A stretch of DNA of 64,000 nucleotides from Xylogone sp. PMI_703. Lineage: Eukaryota; Ascomycota; Leotiomycetes. Location of the stretch: positions 5,332,001-5,396,000 of the forward strand of contig JAJTUQ010000004.1 of the NCBI GenBank assembly GCA_021399445.1. Direction: 5' to 3'. This document shows positions 11,219-23,459 of the stretch, in pieces; the first letter of the stretch is position 1, and every line of letters starts with the position of its first letter. Below the pieces are notes generated by a model. The model made no database searches and was not told the origin of the DNA. It saw only the letters and a list, made by a program, of their open reading frames with translations. Position numbers and translations under genes: made by a program.

Positions 11219-13036
11219 AACCCCTAGAGAGTGCGAGGATAACCTGAAAATGGAGGAGGCTTTCTGTCTCGGCTAGGGTGGCGACGATGAAAGGTGACTC
11301 TTCGTGGTGGTGTCTATGTGAGGGATCAAAGCCTATGGCATCTAACGAACCGTGATTCGCTACACAGCATAGAGAGACTACGGGTTCGATGTCCTAAAGG
11401 CAGAGAGACTCAACGTTGTGGTTTGTGGTCTAGCGCTATCAAACTTGAGGCTGGTGATACAAAGGTGATCGAAGGCGGTTGATGATGTGAGCAGAGAGGC
11501 AAATACGGGGACAAAGCTGGTAAGTCCGAAGGAATCACACCGCCAAAGTCACAGGAGTCTGAGCTGGTAACAGCGACAGCAGTGGAAATAAGAGTCGAGA
11601 CAGTGGTGACAGTAGCGGAGATCAAACCAGCCATTCGAGACCGGGCAGTTCTTGTTGGATGTTGACCCCGTCCCTGCTGATGAAGCGATAAGATGGGGAG
11701 AGATGATCTAGATAAAAGGCCCAAGGATCTCGGATCGGCCCCGAGTAAGACGTGATATTGCCTAGGCGAGGGTGGTAATTAAGCCCAAGCTTGAACTGGA
11801 CCAGGTGGAGGTTTGATCTGGAGGGTTTAAATGGCGTTACAGTGGTCCAGGTGGTCGGATGCCGGCGTGCTTTCTGGCTCGCCACAGAACCGCGACACCG
11901 CCAGCCCTCGACTCGGGACGAGTTGTGTTGCGTTGTAATACGTATGACAGCCCGCGCTGGAAGGGCTGAAGAAAAATTTGGGAGTTCGTCCTGTCTCCTT
12001 TGGTGATCCTTGGACGCCCAGAAGGACGTAAAAGGAAAACAGAAGCGTCAGCTTGAGGCCGTGCTGGGATCAGGTGCCTCCTCCCACAGGCAGGCGTCTT
12101 ATGTCCTTTTTCACACTGACTACCAATACCGTAATGACTGACTCGCACAAAGCTCCTTCGCGTTCCTACTGGTAACTCTTCCTCTTAGCTCCTAGATCCT
12201 CTGCTTCCTCTTCCTCTTCCTCAGCACCGTGTGATCGTACTCCAGCCACAGAGAGTGAGTAGAAAGAATCGGAATAATAATCGCGGATGCGAATCAATGC
12301 GCATTTGGCAGGAGACACGCAGGCGGAAGTAGTCAAGCATAGAAAGCAGCAGTAGCCGCGTGTGCCCTGGCAGGAAGGGGGGCGGTGGAGTTGGCTCGCA
12401 CGTTTTGCTGCCGACGGAGGCGTCACGGTCGAGGTGTTTGTAATCCCTGCGGCTGATTGGCCCATCTGCTGCCCGTGCTGCCCCAGTTTTTAACCTATGG
12501 CGGATCGGTAGTGACATAGCTGTGCACGGGCCAGCAAGTGCGATCAACAAAGAAAAGCCGCTTTCATTTGCTGTTTTGTGCCTGCCTGCGGGAATTAAAT
12601 TATGCAAAAGAGGATACATCCGTAAATTGTGCTTGCATTACGAACATTGTGCTACCAAACTCAATATCAATCCATCCAATGTGGTGTTTTATCAACCGGA
12701 GTGACACTCGAAATATCCACAGTCTCTGAGGCACAGAATGATCTCGTTTTGCTTTTTTATGCACCGTTCAACGCTGTTGCAGCTGTCATTCCCGTACGCT
12801 TCTGCCCCTGCACGATGATCTCATTGCAGGAGAGAAAAAACTAAACATACCTCTGTACCCACGCACATGTACCTAATCCGTCGTCGATCATCGATGGCTT
12901 CGGGGTCTTGCCCTTTGTTCCTTCAATGAGCCTTTCGTTACGGACATGCCTCCGACTTCATCCTAACACACTTTGCCAATCAGCCGTAATAGTACAATAT
13001 CAGGCCGGATCACTCTAATATGTATGTCTTGCTCTC
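11219..13036. other. long intergenic region upstream of sreA
   Basis: About 1.8 kb without a supported gene between sreA and GCP4, both on the minus strand. It should hold the sreA promoter and the GCP4 3' end. One GATA-type site is at 11686-11691 (CGATAA). Several long ORFs of 60-130 codons overlap on both strands, with no domain and low complexity. Confidence 0.45.
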
Positions 13037-15419
13037 TCACTCGCTCTCGTAGCCCAAGTCGTCGTCCAAGCCATCACTACCTCCAGCCTTTCCCGTCCCG
13101 AACCAAGTCCCAAAGTCAAGTTTCATAAGCAACCGATCCACGCGTCCAACCCTAACAGGAACATACCGTCCACCTTCCCCAATAGCATCCGTCTCCAAAT
13201 CCATCTCCCCAAGCTCCTTGCCTAGCCCCTCCTTCTCCTGATCAACCTCTCGCAAGCATCCCACTAGGACCTCAACGGCACCCTTTACGCGCCCTGCAAT
13301 CACCTGCAACTGCTGTCCAACGTCCTTCTCCTCCTGGTGAAAATCCGAGAACGCATCCACCACCCCTTCGTCGGCCTCTAGATCTAGTGACTGCCAGATG
13401 GACTGCATCCGGTGCACCAGCGCCACGAGGTGGTCGATTTGCTGCAAGAGATGATACAGTGCATCTGTGAAAGAGGGAGTCGTGAGGAGAATACTCGTAG
13501 CTAGAGTATACAAATATCGCCGATGTGCATCAGCCAGGGTTTGTGGGTCATGGGTGTGTCTGGTTTCTGCTGCGACGGAAAACATAGAATTCTGCATCGA
13601 CTCATGGCCTGAAGCCCCCCATGCTGCTCGATCCTCATCTCGGTCAGCACGTTTTGCAGACGAGGTTGGCCGTGAAGATGTAGTGCCTGTGTCGCCTGTA
13701 ATCCAGTTCTTGAAGCCGTCCCAGGTGCCTTTGACTACTTCACCCTGGAGGTATGCTTCGGTTTCCGCCAGGAAAAATACTGCTGCACTGCTCGTCGCCC
13801 AGACACTGCGCATTGCCCGTGAACGCTCCTTTGCTCTTTCTCGTAGGGTGTGAACTTTTCTTCGCCCTGATGTTGAGCTGCCATATGGCGGCCCCGGAGG
13901 TGCCGGATGGTCGCGTCGTAAGGAGGTGATCTTCCATAGGTTGGTAAGACGGATATGGGCTCTGTGGATCGAGAGGAGATAGGCGTTGATCTTGGAGTAG
14001 ATTTGGATGTCCGATGGAGTAAGGAATAAGTCCAGTGGTGATGGGATATTTAATACTAGGGTTACGGGAACCGATAGAAGGAGATTGCTAAATGGCGTTG
14101 AGGCAATCATTGAAACCGTTGTCGACAGAGCTTTGGCATTAGTATTGACCGGTGTAGGTGGTCTAGGTTTTGTAATAACCAGCTGTACAAGATCTCTTGC
14201 GAGGTCTAGGAGGTCATCGTCGTCCTGATCTTCATCTCCTTGATCGCGTCCTTGTAAAGAGCTCATTGCTGCCCACGTACGAGCTAGAATAGCGGATACC
14301 TCTCCTTCTTTCACAACAATATTTCCCAGCCCATCCCGCTTTTCATATGCCAAATTATCTGCTCGACGCCAACGTGATCGGATCTTTTCATCAGCCTCCG
14401 TGATTAGCGATATGGCAAATTCACCTCGTCCCAGGAGGAAAAATTCCCGTAATAGTGTCAATATCTCTACCACCCTGCTCTGAGGGAGCAATTTTTGAAG
14501 AGTAGTCTGCGATAATGAGAGGCGAATAGAAGCTATGACTCTGTTAAAGCTTGCTGTATTAATTGGGAATGTGAGGCTAGAGATTTGTTTGAGATGTGAA
14601 GATATCTGCTCCAGCTCAGGAGCATCCGTATTCGCGATCCCTTTGGACCGGATGTGGTTCAGAGATCGGCCAATAAAGAGTAAAGAAGCAGTGGTGTTTG
14701 TTGATACAAATGCTGGTAGTAAATTAGGCTTGCTTTGATATTCCTGGAGGAGGTATCAGCCGGGATTCGGACTTAGACATCACAAAATGCCTGAAGAGCA
14801 ATGCTATTCCTCTTACCTCTTCATCGCCAAAATTTTGTTGGACGAAAAAGTCTTCTCTCCCAAAGCTTGGTAATCGCCCATACAAAATCCATGCAGAAAC
14901 TTGCTTCAACCAAGCCGTCTCTGCGACCTTGACTAGACTCAGAGCTGCCTCCTCTATATCAGAAAATCCAGTCTGTACCGCATCGCAGAGCTTGTCAATA
15001 ACCATGGCCCCAGTGCAGTCCTTATTCATGAAATCGACTATCTCTAAAAACCACTCCATTCTCCTCGTCCAATCTGAGAACTCCCCCACTAGGGAGGTCA
15101 ATGGTACAATATTGTACGCTCCGACAAGCCCCGCATCTTGGCGTAGGATACCAGCCTCAGTATCGAGAACTTTTCTTTGAAACCGTGCAAGATGGGTTGA
15201 GTTTATCGCAGTCGCTACTGCTTGACAGATGCTGGATGGGTGAGTCTCAGTGATTGCTTTCGTTCGGGAAAGTAGCTTGCAGTGGATATCACTGAGGTGG
15301 GCGACTGTGGAAAGAAGGGCCTTCTCTGGCGGAGAGAGAATTGAGTCTGGGGAGGAGTGGTCCGCTGTAAGCAATGGGGAGGGGTGGCCTGAAAGGGAGA
15401 GAAATATCTCATGGAGCAT
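13037..15419 (-). CDS. GCP4: gamma-tubulin complex component 4 (GCP4, Spc97/Spc98 family)
   Basis: Two exons, 15419-14817 and 14743-13037, give 769 aa. The intron (GTAAGA to CAG, 73 nt) rejoins the strongly conserved N-terminal block: ILYGRLPSFGREDFFVQQ before it, and LLPAFVSTNTTASLLFIGRSLNHIR after it. These are hallmarks of the GRIP1 region of GCP4. The C-terminal half keeps GRIP2-like features (LDLFLTPSDIQIYSKINAYLLSIHRAHIRLTNLW) and ends in an acidic tail. GCP4 is a structural subunit of the gamma-tubulin ring complex at spindle pole bodies and microtubule-organising centres. Filamentous fungi keep it although budding yeast lacks it. A Ser/Arg-rich loop lies between the conserved halves. 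ATG 15419 starts directly at the family's usual MLHEIFLSLSGHPSPLL. Confidence 0.93.
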
Positions 15420-16478
15420 TATGACGGCAGATGACTTGACAAAGTCAGTATGCGATTGTTTGCCTGTGAGGATAGAGGGGGTGTTGAATTACGAGTTACG
15501 ATCTGCCTCCTCTTCCACCTATCCAGCCCTGGGGTGTAAACAGTAGTTTTATAACATTGTTTATAGTGTATCAACTAACTCATATCTCAGCTAATACCAG
15601 GATACACTGATCTGCTATATTGAACTGAAGAGATCAAGTTCAGTCGCGTCGTCTGAGGTTGACCGCGCCTTTGGGCCTTGTATATAAGGCAGTAATGTCA
15701 TTTCAACTACCCTTTCATGCCGCCAGACTTTGTTCTAATAACACCGATTGTCAGGCGGAGAAGAATTGTCCTTAGATCCACCTTAAAAATAGCCTTTACT
15801 GGAAGTAATGATATGGTTTTCTCAGAGACAGCTCTTAGAACGACATCCTTTGCCGCTGATCAGCTAGACGGACGACTACCAAGTCATCATAGAACTGGAA
15901 TACGGTAGGTGTGTGTTTTTTAGACATCCTTTCGTCTCTTGATCTTCTTTCCTTCTCACAAGTAACACATATTTTGAAACGTATCCCAGATTTAATTCAC
16001 CGATTTCGTTACTAGTTACATTCTTTCATGGTCGGTGTCCTGCCGGTATGGTGATGAACCAACCTATTGGACAGTTCTTATACTTTCTTATTTCATTTCT
16101 TCCCGCACAAGAAGCATTACTCTTTTCTTTGGAGGCCTGTTATATGATTGGTCTGCATTCTTAGTCCGGGTCTACAGCGATCTTATATCAAGGTTTCAAG
16201 AGTTGAGAGGACAGACATATGACCAGCCATTACTCCTTGTTAGTTATGTAACATGATCTACATCATATAGATGGGAGATGCGCAGTTAATAACTCTTCAG
16301 ATAAACCTTACTGGCAACTTTTTTTGTTACAGCTCTGGGTATTTAGCACCTCGACTTCAGAGTTCAAATTTACCCTAGATAGCCAGTCACTGAAAGGGAC
16401 GGATTTCCGTTACGGATCTGGGATGTGAAAATCGTCACTATTTCCCTCGGCCTTGAAGCTTTTCCAGAAGAATTTCTT

Positions 16479-17026
16479 CGTTGCGTGTCTACGCTTCGGA
16501 AATCGTCACTATATGACTCGGCGTTCACCATCTGTGTATTTCCAACTCTTACGTTGCGCCTCTAGACGGCAAAGTCAGCGCTATGTCACTCGGCGTTGTA
16601 CTAGAACTTCTTTCCTTCTACGATCTTCTGTAATCTCAGAGAAGTATTGTTGCAGCTCTGAATACTTAGTCTCATCACTATAACTCTCGGCGTACAAGTT
16701 CACAGCGCTCTCTGAGTGAAAGACACTTTAAGTTGCACATCTGGAAGCTACGAAACTTCACTATAGTTCTCGGCTTATGGGCTAAGTCCTCATGGGCTAT
16801 AAGAGCACTTTCGTTGCATATCTACACATCGGAAATCGTCACTATTTCTCTCAGCACCGACAAGTGAAGAGAATTCAGCCTGAACGAATACTTTGATACG
16901 TATCTTCTCAACGGTTTGACGCCGCGAATATAAAGATGAATATCACCGTTCAGAGAGGGAACGAAAAAGGAGTACCGCAACGCCGAGCGATATAGTGACG
17001 ATTTCCGAAGCGTAGACACGCAACGA
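16479..17026. mobile_element. candidate fold-back/MITE-like element bounded by ~44-bp inverted repeats
   Basis: The two ends, 16479-16523 and 16981-17026, are near-perfect reverse complements of each other, with about 450 bp between. Copies of the same unit also occur inside and outside this span, so the true element borders are uncertain. I could not define a clean target-site duplication. Confidence 0.4.
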
Positions 17027-17197
17027 GAATTGTGATTCTCTCCTATGGTTTGAGCTAACCGGTGGATCTTCACTTGTACGCCGAGATATACCGCAGACAG
17101 CTCTATATCACTCAGTGTGAGAGTTTTAGTTTATTCTAACGCAGGATTTCACCTCTCAGAGACGCAACGAAATAAACACATGTGCTGAAAGGCCTCG

Positions 17198-17293
17198 TTC
17201 GTTGCGAATCTGATATTTCGAAATCATCACTATAACACTCGGCACGATACTAGAGAATATAATGACGATTTTGAGATATCAGATTCGCAACAA
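17198..17293. mobile_element. short inverted pair, MITE-like (~95 bp)
   Basis: Left arm GTTGCGAATCTGATATTTC and right arm, the reverse complement of GTTGCGAATCTGATATCTC, differ at a single base over the first 19 nt. Similarity continues inward through the shared AAATC(A/G)TCA(C/T)TATA core. The whole could fold into one long hairpin. It belongs to the repeat family of this cluster. Confidence 0.5.
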
Positions 17294-18449
17294 AAAGGGT
17301 GATCCTTTTGGCAGTCAATCATAGGAGAAAGACTTTAACTGCGAGGGCCGGAATATTCGTTGCGGATCTACGCGGAGGAATATATCACTATATCACTCGG
17401 CGTGAAAGTTCTCACTCCCGACAGGAGCTACGAGCACAAAGAAGTTTTCGTTGCGGATCTGATACTTTAAGGATTACAGTCCACAGTGGCATCTAGTCTA
17501 TAGCTGCATAATACTAGATGGTGAAGTTTGTAGTATATCCCCGTTTCGTGGCCAGTGAACTCATTCCACTATCTCATTGGAACACCCGTGGCAAAGCTTC
17601 ATTGTCAGAGATATTCCTATCTGCCATTCCCTACAGAGTATTCTCGGAAACTAGAAATCTCCGAGATGAAGAGGTACAAAATTCTGAGTGTATTCGGAGC
17701 AGCAGTATCATGTTCTAGAGCAACTAGTAAAAACCGCTTCGTCACACAGAAGTCTACCCAAGTCAAACTAGGAAGCCTTCCCTGCCACCCTCTATTTGCC
17801 AAGCAATTCGCATTCCATGTATAGCCCGAAAGAAGCAAACACCTAACAACGAACAGCAAAAAGTGCCGGGGTGGCAGAAGAGTTGGGTCAAATTGCTGTT
17901 CCAAGAGGAGGGGATTTAAGCCTAATTGTCTCGATCCGATTAGGAGAGATGTAAGGCCTACAGCTGGAACAACAGTACGGCAGAACTTTTTTGACATCTG
18001 TTTGGGGTTTTTTTTCTAATTTTTTTTTAGAAAGGGCAGGCTATTATGGAAGCCTTTCATTTATTTTACTGTTTTGAACATAATGAAAGTGTCTTTAGAA
18101 AGTGAAGATTGTTCACACACTGGATGATGTTATTGAGGAGTTGCTCCGTGTTCTACACACTCACATCTTTCATGTATATGTTATATATAATATACGCCAG
18201 ATGAAAATGAAAATGACACTGATGCATATGTGAGTGTTATCGTATAGACCGCCCGACAAAATACAGTTATCCTCCTGCATCATATACCTGACTCCTCCAA
18301 TCCTTTGAAGTCCACATCGTTCCTCTCACCAACATTTCCCAACCACATAGTCATCATTGCCGTTATCATGAGGTATCAACATATTCCATGGTCCTAAAAT
18401 TACCTTACGGGGGAAGCTGAAATTTAAATAGAATCAAACAAGTACCAGC

Positions 18450-20219
18450 CTACCGTTTGATATCCGCAGGCCAACCATTGTTTGACTCTCCAGCACTAGG
18501 CCTGTAAGGTGGCAGTTGTGATCGCGAAGTCGATCCAGTGTGACTATGTGCAGTATCAGCGTATCTCCCTTCGGCACCCTCTCTCTCCTTCCGATTCATC
18601 TTTGGAGGTGGAGGCAGAGCTCCCGATGCTGCAAGAGCAGACGAGGAAGACGATGATGAACTGGATCCTGAAGTCTTCGCGTCCGGAGTAACTGCAGTGA
18701 TTTGACCGCCATCTCCGCCGCCGACCACGAGATCTCGGCCATCGCGGAATTTACCAACGACCATACCCTTGGCTACGGACTTGATAATCGCCCTGCGGGA
18801 TACTCCAGTAGCGTCAATGTACACTAACCCAACGTTCTTAACTCCGCCTCCAATACTCTTGGATATGGCACCTGCTTCGGGGCCCCACTTGTGGCCCACA
18901 ACTGTGGTAGCTGCGTTAGATGTGCCGGTGAGAAGGTGTCGGCTTGCTTGATCAATACCATCCGCAATTGTGGAGAAGGCCATTAGACTCTTGTTCAAAA
19001 GTCCGGGTTTATAGTCTTCCTGTGGTTTTCCATCTGGACCGATTCCTCTATGGGCTTTCTGAGCGGATCCCTTCTTCGCCATTGCGGCCCCGAAGTTCTG
19101 TGCATACTTCGATACTTGACCGACGGTCTTAGCACTGAATCCGGCAGCTCCTTCAGAGAAAGTGTGAACCTTGCGGATCCGTGAGTGAGTTGTGGCGGTG
19201 AATGTTACTGGCTTTGTGGCTGCGGGGGTCTTTTGTGTGTAAGCGTCCGCGTGGGTTTGGAGGGTCTTGGATACAGTTGCAGATGTGGTAACTATTAGAC
19301 GTGAGGCTCTCGCCGCGGTGGAAACCAAACTCGAACTTTTATATACCGGATGCATAGCCATTTCCAGATATTCGGGAGGCGCTGGAGCCACTGCAATATC
19401 TTGAGATCCATCTTGTGGCAATGTAATTTCAACAGGCTCTGCATAACTTGTTAGCTTGACAGGGAATATAACATACAAGGAGGTCCACAGGAGAATCATG
19501 GAACTTACGCTTTGAGCCCGGTTTCATCCTCTCATCTTCTACAACATGAAATCCCTCACCCAACTCCCCAACCACACTTCCATTCTCCTCATCAATTAGC
19601 ACGATTTGACCACCGCTATGCGCACCGGCAGAACTTCCAGCAACATATCCTTCACCAGGCTTAAATTCACTAGGGTTATATTGCGGTATTCCTTTGCTCT
19701 TGGACGATTTTCTTGCGGGCTTTGGCGGCGGCGCTCGTTCGAGGAATGCAGTGCATTGTGCAAGAATTGTCTCAAACGTATCAATATCCTCCTGCGAAAC
19801 GACTCCGCTGGATAAGTACGGGAACTCAATGCGCGTAAATGCGCCACTATCAGGCCCAAGGTCCCATCGTGGAATAAGATAACTCGTGGGCGGTTGGTGA
19901 TAGATCTGAGTTGTAGCGGGTAGCGGGAGATCGAGCTCGGGTGGTAAATGTAGATGGAGGTAGAAATCTTCTTCCACTGGTTGCGACTGCGAATCGGACG
20001 TGCTAGATACGCCGGAGAATGGGGACGATGTTGGCACCATTAGTAAGGAGAGAGTTTGAGGGCCAGCTGGCGTGAGCGATTCTTCTTTGCCATTTTCGAT
20101 GTGGTATGCATTGATGCCGTTGATGGCATATAACAATTTGGGATCCTAAAGCACAGGTTAGTCTCAAGTCTAGCTGTCGATATAGTTGCATTCGATCATA
20201 CATTGCGTCCGGAGGCCAT
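18450..20219 (-). CDS. senescence/spartin-domain protein
   Basis: Three exons, 20219-20202 (18 nt, encoding MASGRN), 20145-19509 and 19438-18450, give 547 aa. The start is supported because the tiny exon joins in phase to DPKLLYAINGINAYHIENG, the usual N-terminus of fungal senescence-domain proteins. The C-terminal senescence domain (Pfam PF06911 by my recognition) spans roughly residues 240-480, with small-residue-rich stretches such as GAAGFSAKTVGQVSKYAQNF and KWGPEAGAISKSIGGGVKN. A Ser-rich, low-complexity tail follows. Human spartin works on lipid droplets and endosomal membranes and plant homologues respond to stress; the fungal role is not established. No transmembrane segment is obvious, but the domain is thought to associate with membranes. 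Confidence 0.85.
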
Positions 20220-23200
20220 ACTCGGCAGGAGATCTCTATTGGGAGAAGGATGAAGTCAAAATCCAGCAGCGAACTGTTAGCAGAAAGGAGGAGACAGAAG
20301 AACAATGGCGACAAGGAAGGGTTGATGAGAATGCAAAAGGAAGTCTCGCAAGAAAACCAAGAAAACCAACATGGCCACCCCCAACCCAACATGAGTGATT
20401 GCGCACACTACCCCGGCGGCTATCACACTCCTATCCCATTTCTCTGGCGCTTGGCAAAGTGACGTCTAGAGCATCTCAGGCCATTCGGCCAATAATGACG
20501 TTGAGTGCCTTTCGGAACCAGCGTCTAAAAGGTGGCTGTGCAAGCAACGTTCAGCGGGGCACGAGGGGCAGAGTCAAGCCTGATTGTGGCGGTGCTAGGT
20601 GTGGCTGGTGAATTCCGAATTTTCGGACCTTCATTACGAGGCCGCAATTACCTTCTTGCGGAGCTATGGTCATGGTGGTACAGCATCTGATAGTGCTGAG
20701 ACGAGCTCGACAACTTGCAATGAGGGTCATGGGATCCCAGGAACCGGAAAAGTCCTTATCTTCATTTCCGGTCCTATGGAGCAAAAAAGTGGATGGACGT
20801 AAGACTACCGTTTCTGGTTGAAAGGTCCTTTGGTGATTCGGTCTGAGGGTCTAAAGGCATTACTGTACTTGTGAACTGCTAGCTTTTGTCCCGGTATCAT
20901 ACATCCGCAATGCAAGTATGAGTAAAGCCATTGGACTAGGCAGTTGATCATCAAGCTGTGCTACATCTCATCTCGCTTTATGGTGCTAGAGAAGGAGAAA
21001 AAGTTGGTAAACAACTCTAGAATCTCTCTAATGTTGTGCACCATGATCGGCGGGAAGCTGCGAGGTTGGCAGTTTCAACCCCGAGCACTTGCCTACCGGC
21101 ATGTATGCTTCGCACTATTTCGTATTGCTGCTGGGATTTTGCTTTTTCTTCGGCAAGATGTGCTTTTATCGCTACTTGGATGGTACAATGCCGTAACTAG
21201 ATTACTTGTTAACTGTCAGAGTACAGGGAAGTAGCCCCAAGTCCCGTAAGCATGACAACCGCGGCTCTACGGGTACCGCACAGTAGAACCCTAGCCAAGT
21301 TGGCGGATGTAACATACTAAAGCATCGGAGGAAAGAATCGTGGCCTAGGACCAGGTACGTGGAAGATATGGTGCTGCATCATGTATAGTCTTTTGCAGAA
21401 GAGGAACGTTTTCCATTGTGGTTGGACGGATGGATAGCAACAAGGCGATACAGCATCAGTAAGTCGCCGCCGAGTCACATTAGGCTTGAGACTAAGGCTG
21501 ACTGACATGCCCTCTCTCAGTAGTACGGAGCACTGTACCGGTATAATTACCGTATGCTGTATGACCGGTACCGCTCCACAGAGCTAATACAGTAATGTGC
21601 CCCAACTTGCCGCAACTTGTGGCTGGCCTACGCTCCATTAGCGGACGCTTGTTATTGGCGTACGAAAGAGACATGTCAAGACATTGCGATTGGCGGACCA
21701 CCGGTACTTCGCCCATGTAAATAACGCCGGTATACCGAATGTATACCTCCGTACGTGCCTCATCTTGCAGAAGAGAGCCATTTGCTGTACGGGAGCAACC
21801 CTCCGTCGATTGCGATCCATGGCCTTGACCTCAATCCGAATTCAACAGCACTCGAGTCTGACAGCAACTGTGAAAACCCGATGCGTTGCCCAATCAGCCT
21901 GTGGTTAAGGCGAGTGAGCACTAAAGACCATCCTCGCCTGCTCGTCTACTTCCGTACGAATGAAGCATGTCGGTTTTAGCTCTCTGCTTGGACCAGCGAG
22001 CGGCGGGACGGCAAGTGATCCGTTACCACGGGAATTTATTTGGGGCGGGTTGGTGCTAATAGAGCTACTAGAGGTTCCCAGAGTGCGAGAGGTGCTAGAC
22101 CGCTGGATGGGCGAGAGCAAGATGAAACAGCACGTCCACCGTCTGGCGGGTGTTTTTGCACGGCCGTTCCGCGAAGCAGCAGCAGAAAGGCACATCAATG
22201 CCGCACACGCAAGATGTGCAGCAGCACCGGTTGCCAAGGAGTGGTGCGAAAGGGTGCAGAAGAGACAATGGACAAGAAGATCTTTGCAGGGCCAACAAGG
22301 GCAGCTCGCCGGGCACCTTTCGCAGGGATAGTTTCCGCCCGTGGTGTCCTCAGGCCCCCGTGCCGCCCCTCTGCCCTCTGAAGCCCTCGAGAGCCACGAC
22401 CCTCCGCTGTCTCTTCGCCCATCCATCACATAGTTTATATTGTATCATTCTTAAGATGCAACGACTGTTCACATCGCATCTCCAGACCATGCTTCGTCTC
22501 TGAGTCCTCGAGTCCCTCTCCGAGCATACCGTCCATTGGGCCCCATAGCCATCGAGCTGTGCCTGTGCTCCCCTCAACAACTGGCCTCCGGCTGCAGATA
22601 CCGTACCTCATGCTCTGGACATTGCGTCCCAGCAAACGACGCCCGTCCAACCGACTTCACAACGAAAGATTTCCATCGTAATCAAGCACCGTCTTTGTCG
22701 GAATATCCTGTCCAGAAACAGTTCTGCACATAGCTAATTCCCGTACCACTTCCACAGTAGAAGTGGTTTTATCCCTACTGCCGCCCTGGGACTGTTGCAC
22801 TGAGGGCGCGGCTGCATCGACGACTCTCGCTTCCCGTAACTGCCACCTGCTGCTTCGATCCTAACCCGGCAGCTGGTCCTCGCGATTGCCTGTGACCACC
22901 AAATACTTCCCTTTGTTCCACCTCCTGCGCTCCATCTCGATCCCTTCACCACTCCGCGGTCCACGGCGACTCTTCGCTCGCGCTCTCTCGGCAATTGCTG
23001 CGCTGGCTCGCCTCCTCATGGGACGCTGATATCGCTCCCTCAATCGCGCCGCTACTCATCGTCTGAACCTTCACAGTTTAAGCTCGCACCTTTTCCTCCA
23101 CTCTACGGCCGGGGTCTGCAACAGGACCCGAAACCGCCACGATTCCCTCCGCACATTCTCTCGCTGCGATCCTGTCGCCAGATCCAACGCCGCACCCATC

Positions 23201-23459
23201 CGATTCAGATTTGAGTCGGCAGCCTTCATCGTACACCAACACATCTGGTTCCAGTCGCGCGTTCACCGATTCCACCACGTATCCCCAGGCCGAGTCCTCG
23301 TATCTCCATCCAAACTCACCCCAGCAGCACCCACACTCCGCCAGTATCGCCTCCCCAGGAGGCCCCGCTCCCATCGTGTTTGGAGGAGCTGGAGGGGGGA
23401 CGGATGACGGGAGAGGAGGGGAGGGGAGAGGTGGGCAGGAGGAGAAGAAGCCCACGAAG
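20220..23459. other. 3.2-kb intergenic region, divergent promoters
   Basis: Lies between the divergent starts of the senescence-domain gene (-) and a Zn2Cys6 regulator (+). Composition shifts to G/C-rich after about 22000. Many ORFs of 60-174 codons overlap in all frames, none with a domain. The frame of the regulator is open back to a stop at 23079 without an ATG, so an upstream coding exon is possible. Confidence 0.45.

Larger units (their letters stand above)
16405..17470. repeat. cluster of ~45-bp repeats in direct and inverted orientation
   Basis: At least ten copies share the start CGTTGCGnATCT, the core AAATCGTCACTATAT and the end ACTCGGCG. Plus-oriented copies: about 16405-16450, 16479-16523, 16552-16595, 16648-16692, 16731-16774, 16812-16855, 17200-17243, 17358-17402 and a partial at 17449-17470. 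Minus-oriented copies: 16981-17026 and 17251-17291. The 16479 and 16981 copies are inverted and nearly identical over about 44 bp. The 17200 and 17251 copies form a compact inverted pair with only a few bases between them. The layout suggests terminal inverted repeats of small non-autonomous elements inserted next to or into one another, or a fold-back element. No transposase is present. Confidence 0.75.
15420..18449. other. 3-kb gene-free region containing a repeat cluster
   Basis: No supported coding. The centre (16405-17470) is packed with ~45-bp repeats listed separately. Flanks are A/T-rich. A small hairpin is visible at 17491-17520, where CATCTAGT and ACTAGATG are separated by 14 nt. 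Homopolymer T runs occur near 18008-18030. Confidence 0.6.

Noticed and set aside
15717..17997. Several short ORFs within the repeat cluster
   Set aside because: They follow the repeat units and lack coding features.
21905..22429. 174-codon minus-strand ORF in the G/C-rich upstream region
   Set aside because: Similar-length ORFs in several frames on both strands, as expected from G/C-rich non-coding DNA.
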